In this document: in pieces, positions 35,328 to 45,264 of the stretch | Position numbering within the stretch: position 1 is the first letter of the stretch | How the letters are laid out: every line of letters begins with the position of its first letter | Assembly: GCA_963942565.1 (NCBI GenBank) | Contig: OZ012690.1 | Location: forward strand, 12,975,269 to 13,039,268 | DNA length: 64,000 bases | Reading direction: 5' to 3' | Origin: Maea johnstoni | Taxonomy: Eukaryota > Annelida > Polychaeta > Spionida > Magelonidae | Program-made: the position numbers and the translations under genes | Notes under the pieces: model-generated | The model's input: the letters and a program-made list of their open reading frames with translations, nothing else | What the model was told of the DNA's origin: nothing | The model's database searches: none

Positions 35328-35559
35328 GGCCTAAAAAATGAAATTGTTTGTTTCCTGTAACGGTCCGAAAAAATTAGGGTAGGTAGGTCGGCAAAAACCT
35401 TTTTTTTTTTTCATTATTTTTTTGGTCAAAAATGTGTGTTTTATGCATGTTTTACATTGATTGGGAGTTGGGAGGGCGGAAAAAACTTTGGGGTAGGGAT
35501 TTTTTTGGATAAAAACTTGTTAGGGTAGGGTTACAGGAAACAAACAACTTTTTTAGGCC
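35328..35559. mobile_element. Harb-1 MITE copy 3
   Basis: 232 bp starting GGCCTAAAAAATGAAATTG and ending AACTTTTTTAGGCC, with TTA at 35325-35327 and 35560-35562. Arms TTTGTTTCCTGTAACGGTC and GTTACAGGAAACAAACA are inverted. It has the same length as copy 2. Confidence 0.94.
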
Positions 35560-35867
35560 TTATTGCAGTCCACCTTCTTCAGGATGGGAGAGGGGCTTAG
35601 CCATCAGGGTTCCAGAGTATTATTTTGACACCTATTCTTGTTCCTAGGCCAGAATTTGAGGGTGACATCTATTGGAGATAGAGGGCACTGTGTCCTACAC
35701 TAAGTCGCTGTGGTGATGTTACTCCTTCTTGTAATAAAATAGTGTGAACTTAAAATGACAGGATTACAAACCATGGTCCTGAGAAGAATCATGTTCCTAT
35801 CCAATGCTGTAGATCCTTGTTTATAATTGTCATCAGAATTTCTAACTATCTCTCCGGAATTTTTTTT

Positions 35868-36136
35868 TCTTATGATTGGTCTTAATCCTGTGTTGAATAC
35901 ATTCGAGTTATAAATCTTAAATGATACAATATGATTCTTAAAACTTTTTTGATACAATACTTTTACCCATTTGATATTGGTATTTGGTATCGTATCAAGA
36001 TTTTTATGATTGGTCTTAATCCTGTATTGAATACATTTGAGTTATAAATCTTAAATGATATAATATAATTCTTAAAACTTTCTCGATACAATACTTTTAC
36101 CCATTTGATTTTGGTATTTGGTATCGTATCAAGTAC
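35868..36136 (+). repeat. 134-bp tandem duplication
   Basis: TATGATTGGTCTTAATCCTG recurs at 35871 and 36005, and TTTGGTATCGTATCAAG at both unit ends. The two copies differ at few positions. Confidence 0.92.
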
Positions 36137-36156
36137 TGGTACCAATCCCTACTGAC

Positions 36157-36370
36157 TTAACCCTTATGCTGCTTGTGGCTAATTTGGCCAATACAAAATG
36201 ATGCAAAAAACCTAGAAAAATCACCGAAACCCTGGGAAATGGGTACTCATCTGAAAGTACTCAGTGAGAGCTTTCTAATGAATACCAACATGACATGGTT
36301 TCAATGATTTTCAAAAATCTTTGAGTTCTTATGCTTTGGCCGAAAGTAGCCTCTGCATTGAAAGGGTTAA
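36157..36370 (-). mobile_element. TTAA-1 MITE copy 10
   Basis: TTAA at both ends, left CCCTTATGCTGCTTGTGG and right GCATTGAAAGGG. Confidence 0.92.
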
Positions 36371-36609
36371 GTAGTGGACTAGAATTATTCTGGACACGAT
36401 GCTGTTGATTGAGCTGTGAAAGTGGCCTGCAGTAGAAGTTGGACGCTACGGGTGTGGTCCACAGAGACGGACAATTGGTGCGAGTGATTGTTTACCAGTG
36501 GTCATGGGGAAGTGCCAAGACAGAGTGCCAGGGACAGTGTTTCCCTCAGTCTGGCTGCTTGCCTGGGCTTCCACTTAGTAACGCGATAAGGCACACACTG
36601 TCTCAGAGA

Positions 36610-37330
36610 GTATAATGGATGCTTGGGGATTAGTGGTCTGAGAGTATGTCCAGTAGCGGCAAGGGAACTTTGCCACATTACATATTCTATGCTACACCAG
36701 TGAGCTACCAGGTAGTGGTTCACCAGTGGTCAGGGATTAGTGGTCTGAGAGTATGGGACCTGTAGAGTCCAGTAGAAGTAAGGGAACTTTGCCACATTCC
36801 CTTTCTATGCTACACCAGTGAGCTACCAGGTAGTGGTTCACCAGTGGTCAGGGATTAGTGGTCTGAGAGTATGAGACTTGTAGTGTCCAGTAGAAGTAAG
36901 GGAACTTTGCCACATTCCCTTTCTATCCTACACCAGTGAGCTACCAGGTAGTGGTTCACCAGTGGTCAGGGATTAGTGGTCTGAGAGTATGGGACTTGCA
37001 GTGTCCAGTAGCAGCAAGGGAACTTTGCCACCATGGTCTTAATTCCCATGACATTGTTTAATGATATCATGCCTTATTTTGATGAATTTATATATGTTTA
37101 TGGTTGAAATATGAGTATTTTGTGATCCCCCTTAAAAATTTGGACGCCCAAAGATTTTACAACTGCCAATTTTAGGCACCCCGTCTCTAAATCCTGGCTA
37201 AGACACTGTTTGCCACATAACATATTCTATGGTACACCAATGGGCTACCAGGTAGTGGTTCACCAGTGGTCAGGGATATGTGGTCTGAGAGTATGGGAGC
37301 TGCAGTGTCTAGTAGAAGCAAGGGAATTTC
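36610..37330 (+). repeat. 118-bp minisatellite interrupted by a hAT-b MITE
   Basis: AGGGATTAGTGGTCTGAGAG recurs at 36732, 36850 and 36968, a 118-bp period, and again at 37272 after the insertion. Other unit landmarks are GGAACTTTGCCACAT and GAGCTACCAGGTAGTGG. Confidence 0.93.
37032..37208 (-). mobile_element. hAT-b MITE, short copy
   Basis: 177 bp from CATGGTCTTAATTCCC to CTGGCTAAGACACTG. It has perfect 8-bp duplications, TTTGCCAC at 37024-37031 and 37209-37216. The empty site is visible in neighbouring 118-bp units (ACTTTGCCACATT). Confidence 0.94.
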
Positions 37331-37390
37331 TTACCATCCACAAATTACCCCCATGGTGATGAATTCACATGCTTGATAGTATTATAAGCA

Positions 37391-37700
37391 ATAACCCTTC
37401 CAGTGCCACACACATTTATGCACTAGTTGTATCATAACCTAGAGAACCATGCACACATATATGTGTGTGAGATAATCCAATTCATTAAAAGAAGAGCATG
37501 GTTTGCCAATATAAAAGACCCCTTACATAGCTCCAAAATTAGGCAATTGGCTGTCAGAAAGTTGTGCTTGATTCAAGGTTCATTTTGACATGTCAGATAA
37601 CTATGGTGGACCAAACTCTTATAAGATCATCAAACATGAACAACCTGGTACTGGATTTTGGCCAATAATCCCCATTACAATTTGTACTCATAAGAGTTAA
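37391..37700. mobile_element. TTAA-3 element copy 1
   Basis: It begins ATAA-CCCTTCCAGTGCCAC and may end at CTCATAAGAG-TTAA (37697-37700). It matches 53909-54140 in ACCTAGAGAACCATGCA, TTGATTCAAGGTTCATTTTG, ACATGTCA and TCTTATAAGATC. The termini suggest the same piggyBac-like grouping, but the right end is not confirmed by the second copy. Confidence 0.6.
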
Positions 37701-38098
37701 GAATAGGGCAAGGTTTTTCTCCTGGGGCAGACATGTGATGAATGGTGAGAAGTCTAGCGACTGCACTTGCCGCTGATTCATGCTCCAGTGTCACTAGCAA
37801 TCAGCATGCTCACTCTCACACGTCGCTCCTGCTGAGGGTATGCTTCTGCCTGTCTGAGCTGCAGCTCACCAATAGCCTCCACCTGCATTAGACAAACCAC
37901 ATTTAGAACCCTGCACAGACATGGGAAAAAATCTGACATGTTTACTGATTTCATGGCAACAAAAGCATCTGAGAAATATTTATTGTAACCTAAACCCATT
38001 CTCCCTCAAATATTGCAAGAAGTCATGCTAATTCACAAATCGCTTCAAACTTACCTGACACCCTTTCAACAGTGCATAAGCCAAAAAAGGCTGACAAC
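37701..38098. other. Non-coding, nothing recognised
   Basis: The minus frame at 37778-37999 has no motif. Confidence 0.45.
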
Positions 38099-38313
38099 TT
38101 AACCCTTCCAATGCTAGGGTTATTTTTGTCCAAGGCACAAAAATGCATAGATCTTTGAAAATCGTCTTAACCTGGTCATGTTGGTATTCATTGGATAGCT
38201 CTCAATGAGTACTCTCAGATGAGAACCCATATGCCAGGCTTTTAATCATTTTTCAGCTTTTTTTGCATCATTTTGCATTGGCAAAATTATCCAGCAGCAG
38301 CATATTAGGTTAA
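38099..38313 (+). mobile_element. TTAA-1 MITE copy 11
   Basis: TTAA at both ends, left CCCTTCCAATGCTAGGGTT and right CAGCAGCAGCATATTAGG. Confidence 0.9.
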
Positions 38314-38997
38314 GTTATATGATGGGTTAAGCCTGACATCATAGTAGCAATGTAGTATTCCAACCCCCTGCCTGTATGCCTGTCAGATCTGTCTACTGCT
38401 CTGTCAGAGCACACACACAGCCTCAGGCAGAGATCTTACTACACACGGCTTCTTGTAGTATCACTGTGAAGATTGCTGCTAGCAAAAACAGCAAGAAAGA
38501 TCCCAGCCTTAGTCAAACAATCCAACTACAAATATTTAACAGAATATAAATGGCTGATAAAAGTAGATTTCCTGATGGCAAAAACAGCAGAAAATATCTC
38601 AGCCTTTTGTGTAGGACTTAACTGCAGATATCTCATTTACTACATACATGTACATGTAGTGCTGGTTTTAGTAGATATTGGAATAAAGCAACAGAAAATA
38701 CCTATTAAGCTTTATGTATGGGGCCTTCTTCTGATTGTATATATTCATTGTTGGCTATAGTAGTATCAGTGTAGAATGGCTGATGATAAAACAGATAGAA
38801 TACCTCAGCCTGGGGCAGTGCACTCTACTACCAATGTCTTATAATGAGTTTAGAATTGCTAATGGCAAGATGTATGGATATTCTTATTCCCCAGCCTGAT
38901 GCGAAGAGTGCACAAACATCTAGAGATTATGCTATGTTGGGTTAGAATGGTCTCTGATTGTGGAAATGCTAATAGCTGACCTCAAGCCTCGTAGCTT
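38314..38997. other. Non-coding, loosely repetitive
   Basis: AAAACAGCA(A/G)(A/G)AA and ATCTCAGCCTT recur loosely, which suggests an old tandem repeat. The 95-codon + frame at 38473 has no motif. Confidence 0.4.
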
Positions 38998-39208
38998 TTA
39001 ACCTTATGCTGCTGGTGGCTAAGTTTGCCAATACAACATTATGCAAAAATCCTGAAAAACTATTGAAACCTGGGCAAATGGGTACTCATTTGAAAGTACT
39101 CAGCGAGAGCTTTCCAATGAATACCAACATGACAGGGTTTAGATGATTTTCAAAAATCTTTGCGTCCTTGTGCTTTGAAGAAAGTAGCCTCAGCATTGAA
39201 AGGGTTAA
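38998..39208 (-). mobile_element. TTAA-1 MITE copy 12
   Basis: TTAA at both ends. The left terminus has lost one C (CCTTATGCTGCTGGTGG) and the right is GCATTGAAAGGG. Confidence 0.91.
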
Positions 39209-39600
39209 GTTGCCCCCTGGTGGTAGTCTATCACACTCACACAGATCAGCAGTAATTCAACGTGTAGCACTCTACAAATGGGGCTCTATGTCCAGCTTCC
39301 TGGATGCTGTGCCCACAGGAATGTAACATGTTTGGAATGACAAGCCTGGTTCTGGTTGCAGGAGATCTTGATACTACAAATGTCACCTTTCTCGAATTCC
39401 TAGCATTCCCAGTGGATGATACAGACCACTGTTTACATAACAGCCTCCTGAAGTATGTATTGATACAACAAGGCACGTGATTGCCTATTGTTCCTTTAAC
39501 CTAATGACCTAACAATGAGATCAAAGGTGGTAGGTGGATCGAACCTTTTTAATGAGATCCATATATCCAGCCTCAAATGGTGGGTATAACGATGACATAG
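39209..39600. other. Non-coding, nothing recognised
   Basis: No exon or repeat end was found. Confidence 0.4.
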
Positions 39601-39626
39601 TCGTCGTCGTCGTCGTCATCATCATC

Positions 39627-39667
<41 letters not shown>
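39601..39667. repeat. (TCG)n(ATC)n microsatellite
   Basis: A short TCG block passes into ATC repeats and abuts the next element. Confidence 0.95.
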
Positions 39668-39672
39668 GTCTT

Positions 39673-39856
39673 CAGGGTTTCGACTTTCCCAGGGGCCCAG
39701 GGGCATATGCCCCTAGATTTTTCTGTGGGCCCCTAGATTGTTCAGACTAGGGGCCTAAAATAGTATGTATACTAGCCAGAAATTATGTTTTTGACCACTA
39801 ATTTGCATGAAAAGACCTTTTTGGCCCCTAACCAGAAATCTAAGTGTCAGACCCTG
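39673..39856 (+). mobile_element. CAG-1 element copy 2
   Basis: 184 bp from CAGGGTTTCGACTTTCCC to AGTGTCAGACCCTG, flanked by GTCTT at 39668-39672 and 39857-39861 (GTCTTC if the first C is counted as target). It contains GGGGCATATGCCCC and GGGCCCCTAG palindromes. Confidence 0.85.
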
Positions 39857-39861
39857 GTCTT

Positions 39862-40374
39862 CAACTTGATGCTTTCTACTCATTAGAAGTTCTCATAGTA
39901 ACAAAAGCCTACCAGCATTGAAGTCAAGATATGCATGCACCTTTGAACATGTTTTTAGGAAACTGCGCAATAACAAAAGACAATATTATTATTGTTGCTA
40001 TCTTTGATGTGTTGCACTCGTCTTAGGTTTTTATTGTAGGAAAGGCATCCAACTAACTTCCTAAGACAAAGGAATAATTGATGTCCCTTAGACAGAAATA
40101 TGAATCTTCTTACTTCCACCAAAGCCTCCCTATGGCCCTACCACATTGTTCATCATTCTTTAACCACTTGTTCATGTTGGTTTTCCTTGAGTAAATCAAA
40201 GGCTATCCCATGTGAGCAGGAAATTCCTGAGGAGTGATCCAAAGCCTGTAATATGCAGTGGTAGATAAATACACGGGAGTTGACCACACACCCTCTGGTC
40301 ATTCTCAGAGCAATAATTGTAATTCCAGAAATATTGGCCTATTGAAATATCCTAGCCTTTACTTAGAAATGGAA
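39862..40374. other. Non-coding, nothing recognised
   Basis: AT-rich with no signal. Confidence 0.45.
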
Positions 40375-40377
40375 GAG

Positions 40378-40452
<75 letters not shown>

Positions 40453-40529
40453 TGAGAGAGAGAGAAGAGAGAGAGAGAGAGGGAGGGAGGGGAGGGAGGG
40501 AGGGAGGGAGGGAGGGAGGAGAGAGAGAT

Positions 40530-40563
<34 letters not shown>

Positions 40564-40568
40564 GAGAG

Positions 40569-40610
<42 letters not shown>

Positions 40611-40685
40611 CAGAGAGAGAGACAGACAGAGAGAGAGAGAGAGTCGAGCGCGACAGAGGGAGACAGAAAAGAGGACAGAGTGCGT
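40375..40685. repeat. (GA)n/(GGGA)n array
   Basis: GA repeats with GGGA blocks near 40480-40520 and decaying GAGACAGA-type sequence to the right. The Ser-Leu and Arg-Glu frames are artefacts. Confidence 0.96.
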
Positions 40686-40977
40686 GTGTGTGTTTAGTAG
40701 ATTGCTTTGCCTATCTGGCTAGCCTAAGCTTGATAGAAGAGCCGGTATTGATGGCATCTGTATTAGGAACATGCTCTAGGGGGTGGTCATGTTTCACTGT
40801 CACTTGGGAGTTAAGTGGGGTTAAGGGGAAATCATTCTGACAAATGGAGGGTGGAGGCTGCGGCACACCCTATTGTTTTATTCCAATGTGGTGCCGCTCC
40901 TGACAGTGCAGACCACTCTGAGACATATTGGGCTTGACACATAATGCTGCTCAGACATTGAACAGTCACTCTCAGTA
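40686..40977. other. Spacer, nothing recognised
   Basis: No signal was seen. Confidence 0.4.
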
Positions 40978-41176
40978 CTTGACAAGATTCTTATTATATT
41001 CACGTCTATAGTGCTCCAAAGTGCCTCACCATTTTGAAGATATTTTTCTTATTTGGGCATATTTGAAAATCAGAATCTTCGTAACGCTCCTGAAGTTTTC
41101 TGAAAAATGCTTTTATCTCAAAGATTCCCCTAAGTAGTATGGTCTGTTTAGACTGCTGCAGGCATAAACAGGTTAA
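40978..41176. mobile_element. TTAA-2 MITE, decayed
   Basis: The right end CTGCAGGCATAAACAGG-TTAA and the internal ATATTTGAAAATCAG fit the family. The left end is uncertain. Confidence 0.45.
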
Positions 41177-42035
41177 GACCTACCTTCTTGGTAATGTATG
41201 GCCCTGTGATTGTATCTTACCCCTACCTTAAAGTGTACCTAGGGGGTTGTTACAGGTACTCAATGTGATATGAAATACCAATATTAAATGTCCTTTTTGA
41301 TAAAATAAACTTTTTAATGTAATTTGTATATATAGGATTTACTACCATTTTAGTATTGTATTGTACCATATGTGGTAAAAGTATTGTACCATTTAAGATG
41401 TAATACTATTGCTGCTTACTGGTATAAAATTGACTGAACTGCTACCTGGATGTCTCTGGACAAAGACACTTTGCTATAAAACAAAATATCTCAAGCTGAC
41501 AGTGCTAAAAATAACAAAATAAGGTCCCTGGTAAAAAAATATCTTTTTGTAAAAAACATGTTATCAATATATTGTAGTGTCTAGAAAATATTGATGGTGT
41601 CTTATCGCAAAATTTTAAAGGAGACAATACTTCCTTGCAACCGCCATTCTTATCAGCCCATTTTCCATCGTCAAGTGACTCCCCAGTCCCCACTTTAAAG
41701 CGGGCCGCAGCCATGAAGATGGGTAGCCTAATTATCTGTCTCTGAGACTCAGCTTTCTGAGATTACACTACAAGATCGCCAGCTCGGCACTCTCTCTCTC
41801 TCTAGCAGGGCTCCGGTACTAGCAGCCATGGGCATCTTAATTGGTTACTAGATATTTCTAGACACCAGCAGTCGCTAAGTCCATTACCCTGTCTCAGGCA
41901 CTTATAACGCCATTCACTCGTTCCTGCCTGACAATTTGTGCAGATTAAGATATCCGACTATGAGTTATCATCCTACCTGCAGGAGATCGCTCGTTATTCA
42001 GTGCAGACAAATAGCCAGCTCGTTCTCAGCTTCTC
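41177..42035. other. Non-coding, with an unexplained minus frame at 41505-41714
   Basis: The minus frame at 41714-41505 opens MAAARFKVGTGESLDDGKWA with better codon-like composition than its surroundings, then becomes AT-rich. No family is recognised and no donor splits it cleanly. The rest is featureless. Confidence 0.3.
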
Positions 42036-42217
42036 TTAACCCTTATGATGCAAAGATTTTTGAAAACCATTGAAACCCTGTCATGTTGGTATTCATTGGA
42101 TAGCTCTAGCTGAGTACTCTCAGATGAGTACCCATTTGCCAGGGTTTCAGTGATTTTTCCAGGGTTTTTGCATCATATTGTGTTGGCAAAATTAGCCACC
42201 AGCAGCATAAGTGTTAA
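42036..42217 (+). mobile_element. TTAA-1 MITE copy 13 (deleted, like-ended)
   Basis: TTAA at both ends. The left end is CCCTTATGATGC, the form normally found at the opposite terminus. It runs straight into AAAGATTTTTGAAAACC, skipping the CTGAGGC block. The right TTAA is also the left TTAA of the next element. Confidence 0.88.
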
Positions 42218-42577
42218 CCCATTCATGCTTAAAAGTTCCTCAGGAAATTGTCGTCTGGATTTACGATACTTATGACAATATCTTTGGAATTGACAGGTAT
42301 TTTACAAAATATTTGAAGGAGAGTTGTTGGTAATGTTTTGATTAACATTACTCCTTCAAACATTTGCCAAACTATGCTTGAACCTAAAAGATGTTCTGAC
42401 ATGTGAAAAATACTTGATAAAAAGCGATATTCGGAGAGATATTGGATTGAGAGTGGTCATTTCTGTTGCGTATAACAATCACTCGCCATATTCTTTTCAA
42501 GCTTTATTCTGTATGACGATTTTCAGTTCTGTTCAAAGCATGAGATGATATGTGAACTCTAGGTACTAATGGGTTAA
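42214..42577. mobile_element. TTAA-2 MITE with extra sequence
   Basis: It starts TTAA-CCCATTCATGCTTAAAAG, shares core TTTGAAGGAGAGTTGTTGG and ends ACTAATGGG-TTAA. At 364 bp it is about 130 bp longer than usual, the extra sequence lying at roughly 42395-42550. It shares a TTAA with the element on each side. Confidence 0.8.
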
Positions 42578-42800
42578 CCCATTCATGCCTTGAGATCTCC
42601 TTGACAAGTAGTGATTGGTCTGGATTTATGATAATTATGAAAATATTTACTAAATATAAATCATAAAAATAATTAACAGAGAGTTGTTGGTTAGGTCTTG
42701 ATGAAGATTTCTCCAAATATTTTCTGATAATTGTTCTTGTTAGAGAGATATTACCAAAATGGTCAGGCAGTTTTGGGCACTGCTGGCATGAATGGGTTAA
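42574..42800. mobile_element. TTAA-2 MITE with perfect ends
   Basis: 227 bp with TTAA at both ends. Its termini, CCCATTCATGCC and GGCATGAATGGG, are perfect 12-bp inverted repeats, which makes it the best view of the family's ends. Confidence 0.93.
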
Positions 42801-42939
42801 TGATTGGTCCACCATGATGGTAAATAGGGAACTGAATTAGGGCTGCAATTACCCAGCAGTGGATAATTCATGAAAACCTTATCTAAACAAAGACTTGTAG
42901 TTTGTTTGATTCTCCAATAAACATCCCCAAGAGAATATT

Positions 42940-43680
42940 AACCCTGAGCTGCAGGGCGTTGCAGCTCTAAAGCTGTACTAGAGCAGCTATGAAGTTGCTC
43001 TAGACAGTCCATTTTTATACGCAAATGAGGGAGCTGCACTAAATTGCGGCTTTAGAGCAGCTCTAAAGAAAAATGTAGGGCTACCTTAATGCCGCCTCGG
43101 AATACTAGATCGTAGCAGCACCATTGCTGCTCTATGATGTTGGAGCGGTTCTAGAGCAGCAATGCAGTGCAGCTCCCTAACTTGCATATAAATATGGATT
43201 AGGCCTAAAAAAATAAATTGCTTGTTTCCTGTAACGGTCTGAAAAAAAATAGGGTACGTAGGTCTGTAAAAAAATTTTTTTTTTGCATTATTTTTTTGGT
43301 CAAAAATGTGTGTTTTATGCCTGTTTTACGTTGATTGAGAGTGGAATGGGTGATAAAAACTTTAGGGTAGGGATTTTTTTGAATAAAAACTTGTTAGGGT
43401 AGGGTTACAGGAAACAAACAACTTTTTTTAGGCCTTAGAGCAACTCCAAAGCTGTTCTAACATTACTCTACATATAGGGCTGCTTTCAAGCAGTTCCATA
43501 AACGTTCTAGCTATAGAGCGACAATGCCGTGTAGCCCCATAGACTAGGTGCTTCATTGCACTGATTAATACTATGTTTGGTGTAGAGCCACTCTTATTAA
43601 CCATATTCTAACCTTCTTCAGTGCTGCTTTTAAGCAGCTTTGAAATCTAAAGCAGCTTCAGAGTAACTCTGTATACACAC
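42940..43680. repeat. GCAGCTCTA-rich hairpin repeat, split by Harb-1
   Basis: Variants of AGAGCAGCTCTAAAG, GCAGCTCTAAAGCTG and TGCTCTAGA recur many times in both orientations on both sides of the Harb-1 insertion at 43202. The sequence can fold repeatedly on itself. No unit period is regular, and it matches nothing I recognise. Confidence 0.6.
43202..43434. mobile_element. Harb-1 MITE copy 4
   Basis: 233 bp, GGCCTAAAAAAATAAATTG to ACTTTTTTTAGGCC, flanked by TTA at 43199-43201 and 43435-43437. It interrupts the hairpin repeat above. Confidence 0.94.
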
Positions 43681-43681
43681 C

Positions 43682-44166
43682 ACAATCAAATGCTCTACAA
43701 CAATATACCATCATGATTTACTTATCTGCCAGCTTATAAGGATTTCCCTGGAATTGCTTGGATTACTGCAGTGAGGATAAATTCAGAAAGTTCAAACTCA
43801 TTCAAAAAGTTACAATATTACTGATTCTGAATAATGCAGAAATATTTTTATGAAAGAACTTGAATTTCATTGAAAATATTCTTTTATTATCAAATGTAAG
43901 TTGTGGACTTATTTGAAGCAATATTATAGGAAAGGTGATTTAGATTTATTGGTTAGGTTTACATTTTCTGCTTCACAAACACACACATATATTGTGAGGG
44001 AGCCACAGGAGAATTAAAAGTAGCCATAGGCAGACGGTTCCCAACTGCAAATCCTTTAACCCAAAGTATATGGAACTATTTTTGATTGAAAAAATACATC
44101 TCTTGTTGTAATCTATGTTCATTAAGAGGCCATGATTTCATAGTATGTGTTTTGTGTGTATTTCAG
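43682..44166 (+). other. Intron end upstream of the ANKRD50 exon
   Basis: AT-rich sequence ends in a T/G-rich tract and TATTTCAG at 44159-44166, a good 3' splice site. The open frame that starts at 44086 reads through this acceptor, and its first 27 codons are intronic. Confidence 0.75.
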
Positions 44167-44388
44167 ATATGTGACGTGCTGATTGAGGCTGGTGCGCGCG
44201 TGATGGAGGTGGATAACGATGGCCGTATCCCGCTTATCCTCGCCGCCCAGGAGGGCCACAATGAGGCGGTCACCTGCCTCCTGGACGCCGGGTCACGAAT
44301 AGACCACCGCTCACACGACGGCAAGACCGCCCTACGATGTGCCGCACTGGAGGGACATAAGGATGTTGTCCATCTACTACTCTGCCAG
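44167..44388 (+). CDS. ANKRD50: ANKRD50 orthologue, internal coding exon (ankyrin repeats)
   Basis: This exon encodes 74 residues in phase 0 on both sides. It lies between TTTCAG (44161-44166) and the donor GTAACT (44389). The product starts [12 protein letters not shown], then [20 protein letters not shown] and a repeat beginning [19 protein letters not shown]. As I recall the vertebrate protein, this aligns with its ICEALIEQGAR..DNDGRIPFILASQEGH..ALRVAALEGHRDIV segment. ANKRD50 is a large ankyrin-repeat protein that works with SNX27, retromer and the WASH-linked SHRC machinery in endosome-to-plasma-membrane recycling. The exon starts in mid-repeat, so exons for the N-terminal NTPase-like region and earlier repeats must lie upstream. 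None was found in the preceding 44 kb. GC content is clearly above the surrounding intron. Confidence 0.93.

Positions 44389-45264
<876 letters not shown>

Noticed and set aside
44086-44166. Upstream Met at 44086 as a start of the ankyrin frame
   Set aside because: The 27 codons before ICDVL are intronic: they end in TTTCAG and have no homology to the family.
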